Assembly: GCF_002096845.1 (NCBI RefSeq)
Contig: NZ_NCVK01000007.1
Location: forward strand, 1 to 64,000
Source of the DNA: Streptococcus mitis
GTDB lineage: Bacteria > Bacillota > Bacilli > Lactobacillales > Streptococcaceae
DNA length: 64,000 nucleotides
Direction: 5' to 3'
The first letter of the stretch is position 1. Every line of letters starts with the position of its first letter. This document shows positions 37,350 to 47,035 of the stretch, one piece after another. The translations under genes and the position numbers were made by a program. The notes under the pieces were generated by a model. That model saw nothing but the letters and a program-made list of their open reading frames with translations, had not been told where the DNA came from and searched no databases.

Positions 37350-37985
37350 TTATTTAGTACTTTTTAAGTGATCAAATAATTTGAAAATTACTTCCATCAT
37401 TTCATCAGTAATCAACTGCACCCCTAGTCCTTCAAAAGTAAGTTTAATGAAATTCATTTTACGCTTTAATTCTTCTACTGAATAAATAGAAATTTGGAAC
37501 CCAATCCAAATATTCAAAGTTAACACAATCAAATCAGCTAGCTCTTCAGGATATTCTGTTTTAATTGATTTATCTTCAACACCTTCGAAAACTTTTTCTC
37601 TAATTCCTGGTAAAAAATCAGAAAATAAATTTAGATACTGTTCGCCTAATAAACGTGGACTTCTTAACATAATTGAAGCTGAGTATACGAGTCTTTGTTG
37701 TTCAAAATTAGAAAAAGAATCCATCAAAGAATTTTGTATTTTTTCTAATGCAGTATCTCCTCTCCAATTATAATTTAGAATTTCTTGATTATTTTCACTA
37801 ATGATTGATTGCAATATTTCATCTTTAGACTCGAAATGATGATAAATAACACCTTTCGTCAATCCACCTAACCCATCGATTATATCTTGTATTGAGGTAT
37901 TATCAAATCCTTTTTCTAAAAATAAATCTTTCGAAACTTCTAATATTTTCCTTCTTGTTTCTTCCGGATTTCTATTCCTTGCCAT
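37350..37985 (-). CDS. TetR-family repressor
   Basis: 211 residues, AAAGGAG before ATG. N-terminal HTH: RRKILEVSKDLFLEKGFDNTSIQDIIDGLGGLTKGVIYHHFESKDE in register with TetR regulators (split here for length limits: SIQDIIDGLG then TKGVIYHHFESKDE). The C-terminal ligand domain is all-helical. It is expected to repress itself and the downstream ABC operon through the ACATAC-type dyads at 37238, 37271 and 38001. The inducer is probably the transporter's substrate. Confidence 0.9.
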   Translation of the reverse strand: MARNRNPEETRRKILEVSKDLFLEKGFDNTSIQDIIDGLGGLTKGVIYHHFESKDEILQSIISENNQEILNYNWRGDTALEKIQNSLMDSFSNFEQQRLVYSASIMLRSPRLLGEQYLNLFSDFLPGIREKVFEGVEDKSIKTEYPEELADLIVLTLNIWIGFQISIYSVEELKRKMNFIKLTFEGLGVQLITDEMMEVIFKLFDHLKSTK

Positions 37986-38000
37986 TATAACTCCTTTCCA

Positions 38001-38017
38001 ACATACTAACGGTACGT
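38001..38017. promoter_or_regulatory. TetR-type operator upstream of tetR
   Basis: acatactaacggtacgt shares 14 of 17 bases with the dyad at 37238-37254 and lies four bases from the tetR ribosome site, indicating autoregulation. Confidence 0.75.
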
Positions 38018-38341
38018 AGTCTCATTATAATGCAAGAAACTAATAATGTCAAGATTCTTACACTTTATCCCCTCTAATTTTCAAAATTCATTGGTAAAAC
38101 ACTATCCTATACAATTGACAGCTCAAATCTTTCAGAATAGAACTATCCTGACTATCTAATACTCTGAATTCATAAATATCTATGTAATTCTAGACCTAGA
38201 ATTCCTATAAACTAAATGTTTTTACACTCTTCTAAGACATTGATTGCCTTAAATGTTAATTTTTAAAGAATTCTAAAGCTAGAATTGCTCTAAAACAAGA
38301 AAAACGAAGGTATTCGAAACCTAGAAGAACACATTCACACC
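38018..38341. other. Intergenic region, no supported gene
   Basis: AT-rich sequence upstream of tetR and downstream of the clbS-like remnant. It has a short dyad ATTCTAGACCTAGAATTC near 38190-38207 and a related CTAAAGCTAGAATT at 38272-38286. No coding frame or terminator with a T-run was identified. Confidence 0.4.
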
Positions 38342-38886
38342 TCAACTATGACACTTACAATTCTTCTGATGAGCTTTGAGTTTTTTCAGAGCCCAATCAT
38401 AATGACTGGAGGTACTACTGACAAAGTAGGAACCTAGACTTGTCCCACCTGTCCACTTATAGACACCTTTGGTAAAGAGTTCGTCAGTGCTAAAGCCTTC
38501 CACCAACTCTAAAACCTCTCTATGTGATTGCACCAAGATTCTAGTTGCTTCTTCTAATGTCGTTTTCTGGTGCTTCTTCCAAAAAGCGACATTCATTTCT
38601 CCATAAGTTTTCCAATTATAAGGTTCAGGAAGAAAAGGTCTTTCGTGACCTTTTTGATTAGAATGTACCCAAGTCAAAAGTAACTGCTGCCATTCATAAA
38701 GATGGATCAAGACATCCCGCAGATTTTTATCCCTTTTCCAGTGAGCTTCTTTTTTCTTTTGGTCTCTTGAAAAATCAAATGGAGTCTGTAGCTCATCTTC
38801 ACTTAGTTGGGAGATGAAGAGGTTAAGCTTTCATAATTTTCCTTAGAGACCAGCATTAGCTCCTCTTTTGTTTTCGGTCTAGGCAC
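38342..38886 (-). pseudogene. ClbS/DfsB-type (DUF1706) protein gene, frameshifted
   Basis: The 5' part starts at GTG 38886 after AAGGGAGAA and reads (M)PRPKTKEELMLVSKENYESLT. The second frame continues FISQLSEDELQTPFDFSRDQKKK...RDVLIHLYEWQQLLLTWV and ends in SLGSYFVSSTSSHYDW. Together they give a normal ClbS/DfsB four-helix protein of about 180 residues. One base is missing near 38820-38824. An inner ATG at 38710 could still give a 122-residue C-terminal product. ClbS-like proteins can protect against genotoxins; this copy is probably inactive. Confidence 0.8.
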
Positions 38887-38948
38887 AGAGTTCTCCCTTC
38901 ATTTTCAAGTAGGTTGAGGTGTTTTCTTACTTCATTATACCACACATA

Positions 38949-38986
38949 ATAAAACTGGCTGTTTCTCTCAACAACCAGTTTTTTCA
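38949..38986. terminator. Terminator between clbS-like gene and the glycosidase operon
   Basis: AAAACTGGCTGTT/AACAACCAGTTTT hairpin with T-runs on both sides, twelve bases past the stop of the gene at 38999. Confidence 0.8.
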
Positions 38987-38998
38987 TTTTTCAACTAA

Positions 38999-39400
38999 TT
39001 ACTTACTGTTTTTCTTCTGAAAGAAAAGTGATACTATAGCTAAGATAGCAAAAGCTATACCAACATACCAGTAGGGTTGATCTAGGGCTGTTGAACGACC
39101 TGATAGATTGACGATTCCGCGAAAAAGCATACCAGTTGTTAGAACAGCTACTGACGAGTTCCATAAGTTTAGACTGATTCGCCCTAAGTTTGGAATGATT
39201 TTCAGCAGTAATGCCAGAATGATGCCCCCTACTAGGGGGACTACAAAAAGATAGTGCATATGAAGGGAGGTTTCCCCAAAACTGAAAGACTCGTAGATAC
39301 GGCTAAATACTAAAAAGAAAATAGTAAGAATGCTATAGCCGACTAGCGTCTTTTGGAGGCGTTTGTTTTTATTTTTAGTAACCGATGTAGACAATATCAC
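38999..39400 (-). CDS. Four-helix membrane protein
   Basis: 133 residues from GTG 39400 (AAGGGCGGTGA upstream), overlapping the glycosidase gene by 26 bases. About four hydrophobic helices (LVGYSILTIFFLVF; YLFVVPLVGGIILALLL; VAVLTTGMLFRGIV; YVGIAFAILAIVSLFF). No catalytic motif. Its overlap implies it works with the glycosyltransferase and glycosidase-like protein. Function unknown. Confidence 0.7.
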   Translation of the reverse strand: MILSTSVTKNKNKRLQKTLVGYSILTIFFLVFSRIYESFSFGETSLHMHYLFVVPLVGGIILALLLKIIPNLGRISLNLWNSSVAVLTTGMLFRGIVNLSGRSTALDQPYWYVGIAFAILAIVSLFFQKKNSK

Positions 39401-40286
39401 TCACCGCCCTTTCTGATATTTTACTTCCACCTGTAGTCGGTTTATTGATTACCTGACCATTAAAGTAGAGAGTTGAAGAACCTCCACCATCTAGGTTGTA
39501 GGCCGTCTTCACTCCGTAAGATTTCATCACTTCTGCCATCTGGTAAAGAGACAAGCCCTTGCTCTCCGAGGTACGACCATCTGAAACAACAATGATATAG
39601 TGGTTTTCATCGATAATTCCAATAGCTGTACGAGGATTTGAAGCCATAGCCTGACCAACTTCTGTATTGACACCTACAGAAATCTCACCATTTTCAACTA
39701 GAGACGGACCAAATGCCAGTAGATTAACTACACCATCTTGAACTAACTGGTCAGCTGAGATTTGATTCTCGTAAATGATTTTAAAAGAGCCATCCTTGTA
39801 AATGGCAAGGTCACCATTACTGGCGTCTTCACGGACACTATCCCGATAGACGACACCATTACGGATAACATAACCTGAGCTATTGGCTCCATAGTAGTCG
39901 CCATTGACAGCTAAAATAGCATTGTTTTCAGCTGCTGTCACGGAGGTTTTAGCTGTGACGTTGGTTCCATAGGAGTTTTGAGCTAGGGCTGTTTTCAGAT
40001 AATCTGCAGAGCTCAGAGTCACATCTACCACATAGATTTGCGTATCATTCACCGTCTTTTCAGTTAGATTGACACTGATATTTCCATCTGAATATCTGGT
40101 ATCTGTTACTTGGGCATTTTTTGCTGCTTGACTTGCTACTGCTGTGTTAAATGTCGAGTTAGTATTAGATACAGTGGAGATAGTCTCTGCTAGTACGAAT
40201 GTCTTTAACATCGAATAGGTAAAGGAACTTGTCAGAAGCAAGCCAAAGACCGAGGCGTATAGATAAGCTTTCTTAAAAAATTTCAT
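39375..40286 (-). CDS. Phosphodiester glycosidase (NAGPA)-family exported protein
   Basis: About 303 residues from ATG 40286 (MKFFKKAYLYASVFG). The start overlaps the glycosyltransferase stop as ATGA. An N-terminal signal anchor is followed by the NAGPA domain: ILAVNGDYYGANSSGYVIRNG (about 140-160), AIGIIDENHYIIVVSDGR and YNLDGGGSSTLYFNG (metal/substrate motif, about 255). This fold hydrolyses or modifies sugar phosphodiesters at the cell surface. The partner glycosyltransferase suggests surface-polymer processing. Confidence 0.88.
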   Translation of the reverse strand: MKFFKKAYLYASVFGLLLTSSFTYSMLKTFVLAETISTVSNTNSTFNTAVASQAAKNAQVTDTRYSDGNISVNLTEKTVNDTQIYVVDVTLSSADYLKTALAQNSYGTNVTAKTSVTAAENNAILAVNGDYYGANSSGYVIRNGVVYRDSVREDASNGDLAIYKDGSFKIIYENQISADQLVQDGVVNLLAFGPSLVENGEISVGVNTEVGQAMASNPRTAIGIIDENHYIIVVSDGRTSESKGLSLYQMAEVMKSYGVKTAYNLDGGGSSTLYFNGQVINKPTTGGSKISERAVSDIVYIGY

Positions 40287-41326
40287 ACTGGATAACAAGT
40301 CCTTTCTTTGAAAATAAATCGTGTCTGAACAGTCCAAGATACCACAAAGAGAAGCATTCCTACAAAAATTTTAGCCATGAATAAATTGATTCCGAAACCT
40401 GTATTAAAAAGGCTAATTAGGAGAGTATCTAAGAAAAAGAGAACAACAGACAAGGTTAAATAACCTGCACCTGTTTTTAAATTACTTGCTTTATTTTTAA
40501 ATACCAATTTTTTATTAGTCGAAAAGTTGAAGATAGAGCTGGTCACACGAGCCAGCCCATTTGATAGGAGGAGGTGTAAACCTGATGGAATAAAGCTCAA
40601 GAAAAGAATAGAAAAAGCATAAACTAGATAATCTACGATAAAACTACTAAATGATGAAAGAGCGAATTTCAAAATGTTTTTGTAAATCATTAAACCATCT
40701 CGAATAGGTCGGAAGTGAGAAGCTTGATTGTCGTTTATATAGACTGTTTCAATAGGAACTTCCAAAATCGGATATTGCTTGCTGGCTTCCAACAGCATGT
40801 TCATTTCATACTCATAGCGTTGTCCTTCCACTTCCATCATAAAAGGAATCAAGTCTGTCGTGAAAGCACGAAGTCCTGTCTGTGTGTCCGAAACTACTAC
40901 ACCTGTTTGGATTTTAAATAAGATACGTGTCAAGCGATTTCCAAAGCGACTACGCAAGGGAACTTTGCCAGTAAAAGCACGAACACCAAGAACCAGAGTG
41001 CTAGGATTTTCGTTGGCCTTGTTACTAGTGCAGAGTATGTCCCAAATCTTGTGTTGACCATCCGCATCTGCTGTAACGATAGTTCCAGGCATCTTGAGAG
41101 ATTGAATGTAAGCAAAAGCTGTTTTCAAAGCCTGACCCTTACCTTGATTGATCTGATGACGAAGTACAGTCCCATAGTTTTCAGCCTGAGCAAATATTTC
41201 TTTACATTCAGGAGAACTACCATCATCAATCACAATGATAGAAAAATCACTCTTCTTGTGAATTTTTTCAATCAGTGTTAGCAAATTAAAATCAGGTTGA
41301 TAAGCTGGAATAACTAAATAATTCAT
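40283..41326 (-). CDS. Family 2 glycosyltransferase fused to GtrA-like membrane domain
   Basis: 347 residues from ATG 41326 (AGAGGTACAGCT upstream). The GT2 domain (1-215) has VIPAYQPD, IIVIDDGSS, TADADGQH (DxD metal site) and TQTGLRAF, as in DPM1/polyprenyl-phosphate glycosyltransferases. Residues 220-345 hold four helices with NGLARVTSSIFNFSTNKKLVF, a GtrA domain that flips or holds the lipid-linked sugar. It heads a three-gene operon for glycolipid or teichoic-type decoration; the sugar is unknown. Confidence 0.88.
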   Translation of the reverse strand: MNYLVIPAYQPDFNLLTLIEKIHKKSDFSIIVIDDGSSPECKEIFAQAENYGTVLRHQINQGKGQALKTAFAYIQSLKMPGTIVTADADGQHKIWDILCTSNKANENPSTLVLGVRAFTGKVPLRSRFGNRLTRILFKIQTGVVVSDTQTGLRAFTTDLIPFMMEVEGQRYEYEMNMLLEASKQYPILEVPIETVYINDNQASHFRPIRDGLMIYKNILKFALSSFSSFIVDYLVYAFSILFLSFIPSGLHLLLSNGLARVTSSIFNFSTNKKLVFKNKASNLKTGAGYLTLSVVLFFLDTLLISLFNTGFGINLFMAKIFVGMLLFVVSWTVQTRFIFKERTCYPV

Positions 41327-41441
41327 AGCTGTACCTCTTTCTTTTTGTTTGTATAAGTATACGTTCACTTGCTTAAAAAATCCTTATAAATGCTTTTTTA
41401 TAAAAATAAATTGATGATTTCTCAAAAATAGACCACAAAGA

Positions 41442-41474
41442 GAAAACTCCATAGAAATGATTTCTACAGAGTTA
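41442..41474 (-). terminator. Terminator after the YkgJ-type gene
   Basis: Minus-strand AACTCTGTAGAAAT/ATTTCTATGGAGTT hairpin followed by TTCTCTTT. Confidence 0.7.
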
Positions 41475-41498
41475 GAACAGTATCTTTATAATAAATCT

Positions 41499-41993
41499 CT
41501 ATAACTTATCCTTTAATTTCTCAACAAAGAGATAGGCTGCTGGACAGGTCAAGGTATTCTTAATCGTTAGATGGTTGATTTGATGGATCTTTTTACGGTC
41601 CGTATGGGGAAATTCCCGACAGGCCTTTGGCCGAACGTCATAGATGGAACAGAGATTATCTCCTCCTAAAAATGGGCAAGGCATGGATTTAAAAACCTTG
41701 TCTCCATCTTCATCCACCTGCAGAAATTCAGCTTCAAAAGCTGGTAATTTCATCTTAAAGTACTTAGCAATACGGGTGATGTCTGCTTCCTTGAAGTCGG
41801 GTCCCAAAGTCTTACAACAGTTAGCACAGGCGGTACAATCAATCTCCGCAAAGACTTCTTGGTGAATCTGCTGGGCTATCTTATCTAGATTTTTTGGTGG
41901 CTTTTTCTTTAGATTGGCTAAAACTTTTCGATGCTCCTTCTGCTTTTGCAAGGCTAGCTGGTGGTAATACTCAATATCAATTTCTTTAGACAT
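41499..41993 (-). CDS. YkgJ-family cysteine-cluster protein
   Basis: 164 residues. Cysteines are arranged as DCTACANCCKTLGP (about 56-69), CPFLGGDNLCSIYDVRPKAC (about 107-126) and a last CPAAYLF. This is the CxxCC...Cx(7-8)C...C pattern of UPF0153/YkgJ proteins, thought to bind zinc or an Fe-S cluster. It is cytosolic, single gene, with the molecular role unknown. Confidence 0.88.
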   Translation of the reverse strand: MSKEIDIEYYHQLALQKQKEHRKVLANLKKKPPKNLDKIAQQIHQEVFAEIDCTACANCCKTLGPDFKEADITRIAKYFKMKLPAFEAEFLQVDEDGDKVFKSMPCPFLGGDNLCSIYDVRPKACREFPHTDRKKIHQINHLTIKNTLTCPAAYLFVEKLKDKL

Positions 41994-42090
41994 GGTTTCT
42001 CTCTTATTCTAATTACTTTCCCCTATTATACCATGCCTCTGAGTCATTGAAAAGTGGACTTTACAAGACTATACTATTCCAAAATGCGTC

Positions 42091-42120
42091 AAAAAAACCT
42101 TGCAACTAGGTTACAAGGTT
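42091..42120 (-). terminator. ptsI terminator
   Basis: Minus-strand AACCTTGTAACC/AGTTGCAAGGTT hairpin followed by a run of seven T. Confidence 0.85.
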
Positions 42121-42127
42121 AATCACA

Positions 42128-43861
42128 TTAATCGAAGTTAACGTATTCTTTTTGAAGTTCAAGAACTTCTTCCATTGTTGAACACTCTGTAAGGGCACGG
42201 TTAGCGTACTCTTCCATCTTAGCAGTATCCAATTTCTTCATCAAGCTACGTGTACGAAGTACAGATGTTGCTGACATAGAGAACTCATCCAAGCCCATTC
42301 CGACAAGAAGTGGAACAGCTTTTTGGTCACCAGCCATCTCACCACACATACCAGCCCATTTACCTTCAGCGTGAGCTGCCTTGATAACGTTGTTGATCAA
42401 GCGAAGGATTGATGGGTTATATGGTTGGTAAAGGTATGAAACTTGCTCATTCATACGGTCTGCTGCCATTGTATATTGGATCAAGTCGTTTGTACCAATT
42501 GAGAAGAAGTCTACTTCTTTAGCAAATTGGTCTGCAAGCATGGCTGCTGCAGGAATTTCAATCATGATACCAACTTGGATGTCATCCGCAACTGCAACTC
42601 CTTCAGCAAGAAGGTTTGCTTTTTCTTCGTCAAAGACTGCTTTGGCTGCACGGAATTCTTTCAAGAGGGCAACCATTGGGAACATGATACGCAATTGACC
42701 ATGAACAGAAGCACGAAGAAGGGCACGGATTTGTGTACGGAACATTGCATCTCCAGTTTCAGAAATAGAGATACGAAGAGCACGGAATCCAAGGAATGGG
42801 TTCATTTCATGTGGCATATCAAAGTAAGGAAGTTCCTTATCTCCACCGATATCCATTGTACGAACAACCACTGGTTTCCCATTCATTCCCTCAAGAACAG
42901 CCTTATACGCTTCATACTGCTCATCTTCAGTTGGGAAGTCTTGAGAATCCATGTATAAGAACTCTGTACGGTAAAGTCCAACAGCTTCTGCACCGTTGTT
43001 GTTAACACCTTCAACGTCTTTTGGAGTACCGATGTTAGCTGCCAACTCGAAGTGTTTACCGTCAGCAGTCACTGTTTGAGCATCTTTCAAAAGGGCCCAT
43101 TCAGCTTTTTGTTTAGCATAAGCTTCACCAGCTGCTTTAAATTCTGCCGCTTGTTCATCTGTTGGGTTGATAATCACTTCACCAGTAATTCCGTTAACGG
43201 CAAGGATATCACCGTCTTTCACTACTTCAGTGATGTTATTTGTTCCCAATACAGCTGCAATTTCAAGTGTACGTGCCATGATAGCTGAGTGACTTGTACG
43301 TCCACCGATATTTGTTACAAAAGCTTTTACAAAGTTTTTGTCCAATTGAGCTGTATCAGATGGTGTCAAGTCATGCGCAATCACAATTACTTCTTCGTTG
43401 ATAGAAGCTGGGTTTGGCAATTTTTTACCAAGAAGATTTGCCAATACACGTTTTGTCACGTCGCGGATATCCGCTGCACGTTCTTGCATGTATGGGTTGT
43501 CTTCCATACCTTCAAAGATAGTGATGAACATATCAGTCACTTCTTTAAGACCTGCTTCTGCATTGACTTTCTTAGCACGGATTGTTTCTTTAATCTGACC
43601 AATCAATTCTGGGTCAGAAAGAACCATCAAATGAGCGTCAAAAACTTGAGCCGCTTCTTCACCAAGCGTACCTACAGCTTTCTCACGGATAAGAGAAAGC
43701 TCGTTTTGAGAAGCTTCAAGAGCTACATCCAAACGAGCCTCTTCTGCGTTTGTATCTTCGACTGAAACAGTCTCGAATGACAAATCCGGTTGAACGAGTA
43801 GATATGCTTTTGCAACTGCAACACCATCAGATGCTGCGATTCCTTTAAGCATTTCTGTCAT
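42128..43861 (-). CDS. ptsI: PTS enzyme I
   Basis: 577 residues, full length. Phospho-accepting His in [13 protein letters not shown] (about 188), PEP-binding [19 protein letters not shown] and C-terminal GMCGEMAGD. It transfers phosphate from PEP to HPr in the cytosol and starts all PTS sugar uptake, including the lac and galactitol systems in this window. It follows ptsH by five bases. Confidence 0.98.
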   Translation of the reverse strand: MTEMLKGIAASDGVAVAKAYLLVQPDLSFETVSVEDTNAEEARLDVALEASQNELSLIREKAVGTLGEEAAQVFDAHLMVLSDPELIGQIKETIRAKKVNAEAGLKEVTDMFITIFEGMEDNPYMQERAADIRDVTKRVLANLLGKKLPNPASINEEVIVIAHDLTPSDTAQLDKNFVKAFVTNIGGRTSHSAIMARTLEIAAVLGTNNITEVVKDGDILAVNGITGEVIINPTDEQAAEFKAAGEAYAKQKAEWALLKDAQTVTADGKHFELAANIGTPKDVEGVNNNGAEAVGLYRTEFLYMDSQDFPTEDEQYEAYKAVLEGMNGKPVVVRTMDIGGDKELPYFDMPHEMNPFLGFRALRISISETGDAMFRTQIRALLRASVHGQLRIMFPMVALLKEFRAAKAVFDEEKANLLAEGVAVADDIQVGIMIEIPAAAMLADQFAKEVDFFSIGTNDLIQYTMAADRMNEQVSYLYQPYNPSILRLINNVIKAAHAEGKWAGMCGEMAGDQKAVPLLVGMGLDEFSMSATSVLRTRSLMKKLDTAKMEEYANRALTECSTMEEVLELQKEYVNFD

Positions 43862-43866
43862 TTTCC

Positions 43867-44130
43867 TTATGCCAATCCTTCTTTTTCCATTGTTTCTGAG
43901 ATTGCAGCGATAGCATCATCTGCATCTGCACCTTCAGCTGAGATAGTTACGTCAGCACCTTGGCCAACACCAAGACTCATAACACCCATGATTGATTTAA
44001 GGTTAACTGATTTACCTTTGTACTCAAGAGTGATATCTGAAGCAAATTTGCTAGCAGTTTGTACCAACAATGTTGCTGGACGTGCGTGAATACCTGTTTC
44101 TGCCACTACGTGGAAATCTTTAGAAGCCAT
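43867..44130 (-). CDS. ptsH: HPr phosphocarrier
   Basis: 87 residues. His15 in [11 protein letters not shown] accepts phosphate from enzyme I. Ser46 in [11 protein letters not shown] is the HPr-kinase site that makes HPr a CcpA corepressor. AAGGAG precedes ATG. First gene of ptsHI. Confidence 0.98.
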   Translation of the reverse strand: MASKDFHVVAETGIHARPATLLVQTASKFASDITLEYKGKSVNLKSIMGVMSLGVGQGADVTISAEGADADDAIAAISETMEKEGLA

Positions 44131-44192
44131 AGTTTGACTCTCCTTTTGTTCTTTCTTTTTTGAGTTATATGTGATAACCCTTACAATTTGGT

Positions 44193-44221
44193 ATTATATC
44201 ATCTTCTAGGATTTTTTTCAA
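44193..44221 (-). promoter_or_regulatory. ptsHI promoter
   Basis: Minus-strand TTGAAA (44216-44221), 17 bases, TATAAT (44193-44198). Confidence 0.82.
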
Positions 44222-44353
44222 GCATTTTATGGGATTTATTCGATTTCCTTTCAGATAACTTCCTGAAAATCTTCTATTCTAGATAACAAAACACAGGATA
44301 TAGTTTTCCAAAAAACTACTTGTAGGATAATCATCACTATTTTACCAAACAAA

Positions 44354-44410
44354 CACTACATATTGTGTTTTGTTTGGTTATGTAGAAAAACATACCACTA
44401 TATTTAGTTT
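44354..44410 (+). promoter_or_regulatory. Putative NrdR boxes upstream of nrdHEF
   Basis: ACACTACATATTGTGT (44354-44369) is a near-consensus NrdR box. CCACTATATTTAGTTT (44395-44410) is a weaker second one. Starts are 41 bases apart, close to four helical turns, and the second lies just upstream of the -35 element. NrdR would repress ribonucleotide reductase genes when dATP is high. Confidence 0.65.
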
Positions 44411-44417
44411 TAAATCG

Positions 44418-44445
44418 TTGACAAATTTTTAATTTCTGATATACT
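44418..44445 (+). promoter_or_regulatory. nrdH promoter
   Basis: TTGACA (44418-44423), 16 bases, TATACT (44440-44445), directly ahead of the nrdH ribosome site GAGGAG. Confidence 0.82.
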
Positions 44446-44479
44446 AAGATAGTATTAAATTTTGAAGAGGAGTTACACA

Positions 44480-44698
44480 ATGGTAACCGTTTATTCTAAA
44501 AACAACTGTGTCCAATGTAAGATGACCAAGCGTTTCTTGGACAGTAATAATGTCGCTTATCGTGAAATCAATCTTGATGAGCAACCTGAGTACATCGATC
44601 AAGTTAAAGAGCTCGGTTTCAGCGCAGCTCCTGTTATCCAAACACCAACTGAAGTCTTTTCAGGTTTCCAACCAGGAAAACTGAAACAATTAGCATAA
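44480..44698 (+). CDS. nrdH: NrdH glutaredoxin-like protein
   Basis: 72 residues from ATG 44480 (GAGGAGTTACACA upstream). The redox site is CVQC in SKNNCVQCKMTKRFLD. GFSAAPVIQTP holds the cis-proline. It supplies electrons to the class Ib reductase encoded next. A TTG-started longer frame to 44462 would run through the ribosome site and is not used. Confidence 0.95.
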   Translation: MVTVYSKNNCVQCKMTKRFLDSNNVAYREINLDEQPEYIDQVKELGFSAAPVIQTPTEVFSGFQPGKLKQLA

Positions 44699-44778
44699 TC
44701 TTAGTACATCATCCAGAAGAAACTGCTTCTAGGGCTAACTTAGAAGCCTTTCTTTTGTAATTAGATAAGGGAAATTTT

Positions 44779-46938
44779 ATGGGATTAAAACATCTTGAGG
44801 ACGTGACTTACTTCCGTCTCAATAACGAAATCAACCGTCCTGTTAATGGACAAATCATGCTTCATAAAGATAAGGAAGCCTTGGCTGCCTTCTTTAAAGA
44901 AAATGTAGTTCCAAACACTATGGTTTTTGATTCAATCAAGGATAAAATCAGCTACCTCATTGAACACAACTACATCGAAACAGCCTTTATCAAGAAATAC
45001 CGTCCAGAATTTTTGGAAGAATTGTCTCAATTTATCAAAGACCAAAACTTCCAATTCAAGTCTTTCATGGCTGCCTATAAATTTTACAATCAATATGCTT
45101 TGAAAACTAACGACGGTGAATATTATCTTGAAAGTATGGAAGACCGTGTCTTCTTTAACGCCCTTTATTTCGCTGATGGGAATGAAGCTGTTGCCATCGA
45201 TATTGCCAATGAAATCATCCACCAACGCTACCAACCTGCTACTCCTTCCTTCTTGAATGCTGGACGTGCTCGTCGTGGGGAGTTGGTATCTTGTTTCTTG
45301 ATTCAAGTAACTGATGACATGAACTCTATTGGACGTTCTATCAACTCTGCCCTTCAACTTTCACGTATCGGTGGTGGTGTGGGAATTTCCCTCAGCAACC
45401 TTCGTGAAGCTGGCGCACCTATCAAAGGTTATGAAGGAGCAGCTTCTGGTGTCGTACCAGTTATGAAGCTTTTTGAAGACAGCTTCTCTTATTCCAACCA
45501 ATTGGGGCAACGTCAAGGTGCTGGGGTTGTCTACCTCAACGTCTTTCACCCAGATATCATCGCCTTCCTTTCAACTAAGAAAGAAAACGCCGATGAAAAA
45601 GTTCGTGTTAAGACCCTTTCACTTGGTGTTGTGGTTCCAGATAAATTCTACGAATTGGCTCGTGAAAATGAAGAAATGTACCTCTTCAGCCCATACTCTG
45701 TAGAGCTTGAGTATGGTGTGCCATTCAACTACATCGACATCACTGAAAAATACGATGAATTAGTCGCAAATCCAAATATCCGCAAGACAAAAATCAAGGC
45801 GCGTGATTTGGAAACTGAAATCTCTAAACTGCAACAAGAATCTGGTTATCCTTATGTAGTCAACATTGATACGGCTAACCGTGCAAATCCTGTTGATGGT
45901 AAGATTATCATGAGTAACTTGTGTTCTGAGATTCTTCAAGTCCAAGAACCAAGCTTAATCAACGATGCTCAAGAATTCCTTCAAATGGGAACAGACGTTT
46001 CATGTAACCTTGGTTCAACAAACGTTGTCAACATGATGACTTCACCTGACTTTGGTCGTTCTATCCGTGCTATGGTTCGTGCTTTAACTTTCGTTACAGA
46101 TAGTTCACACATCGTAGCTGTACCTACGATTGATCATGGAAATAGCCAAGCCCACACCTTTGGACTCGGTGCCATGGGACTTCACAGCTACCTTGCCCAA
46201 CAACTGATTGAGTACGGTTCCCCTGAGTCTGTTGAGTTTACAAGTATCTACTTTATGCTTATGAACTACTGGACTTTGGTTGAGTCAAACAATATTGCGC
46301 GTGAACGTGGTATTACCTTCCATAATTTTGAAAAATCAGACTATGCTAACGGAAGCTACTTCGACAAGTATATAACTGGCGAGTTTGTTCCAAAATCAGA
46401 CCGTGTTAAAGAACTCTTCAAAGACGTCTTTATTCCGAGTGCTGCTGACTGGGCTGAACTTCGTGACAAGGTTCAAGCAGATGGTCTTTACCACCAAAAC
46501 CGCCTTGCTGTAGCGCCAAATGGTTCTATCAGTTACATCAATGACGTTTCTGCTTCTATCCATCCGATTACACAACGTATCGAAGAACGTCAAGAAAAGA
46601 AAATCGGGAAAATCTACTACCCTGCTGCTGGCTTATCAACAGAAACCATTCCTTACTACACTTCTGCCTACGACATGGATATGCGTAAAGTCATCGATGT
46701 TTACGCCGCTGCAACTGAACACGTAGACCAAGGACTTTCACTTACTCTCTTCATGCGTAGTGACATTCCAAAAGGTCTTTACGAATGGAAGAAAGAAAAC
46801 AAACAGACAACACGTGACTTGTCTATCCTTCGTAACTATGCCTTTAACAAGGGTATCAAGTCTATCTACTACGTCCGTACCTTTACAGACGACGGTGGAG
46901 AAGTCGGTGCTAACCAATGTGAAAGCTGTGTGATTTAG
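44779..46938 (+). CDS. nrdE: Class Ib ribonucleotide reductase alpha subunit
   Basis: 719 residues. FLNAGRARRGELVSCFL contains the first active-site Cys. NLCSEI supplies the radical-site Cys and its partner. LAVAPNGSISYI is the conserved nucleotide-binding loop. The C-terminus GANQCESCVI carries the shuttle cysteines reduced by NrdH. It converts ribonucleoside diphosphates to deoxy forms together with NrdF. Confidence 0.98.
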   Translation: MGLKHLEDVTYFRLNNEINRPVNGQIMLHKDKEALAAFFKENVVPNTMVFDSIKDKISYLIEHNYIETAFIKKYRPEFLEELSQFIKDQNFQFKSFMAAYKFYNQYALKTNDGEYYLESMEDRVFFNALYFADGNEAVAIDIANEIIHQRYQPATPSFLNAGRARRGELVSCFLIQVTDDMNSIGRSINSALQLSRIGGGVGISLSNLREAGAPIKGYEGAASGVVPVMKLFEDSFSYSNQLGQRQGAGVVYLNVFHPDIIAFLSTKKENADEKVRVKTLSLGVVVPDKFYELARENEEMYLFSPYSVELEYGVPFNYIDITEKYDELVANPNIRKTKIKARDLETEISKLQQESGYPYVVNIDTANRANPVDGKIIMSNLCSEILQVQEPSLINDAQEFLQMGTDVSCNLGSTNVVNMMTSPDFGRSIRAMVRALTFVTDSSHIVAVPTIDHGNSQAHTFGLGAMGLHSYLAQQLIEYGSPESVEFTSIYFMLMNYWTLVESNNIARERGITFHNFEKSDYANGSYFDKYITGEFVPKSDRVKELFKDVFIPSAADWAELRDKVQADGLYHQNRLAVAPNGSISYINDVSASIHPITQRIEERQEKKIGKIYYPAAGLSTETIPYYTSAYDMDMRKVIDVYAAATEHVDQGLSLTLFMRSDIPKGLYEWKKENKQTTRDLSILRNYAFNKGIKSIYYVRTFTDDGGEVGANQCESCVI

Positions 46939-47035
46939 TTTTTAATCAAAGGAATTACTATTTCTCTGTAAGTTTAGTAAGCTAGCATCAAAAGAGAACT
47001 TAATCAAACATTTTATAAACTAGCTAAGCACATGT

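Noticed and set aside
43289-43765. Long plus-strand frame opposite ptsI
   Set aside because: Shadow of the highly biased ptsI codon use. No ribosome site, and composition rich in Phe, Cys and His as expected for an antisense frame.
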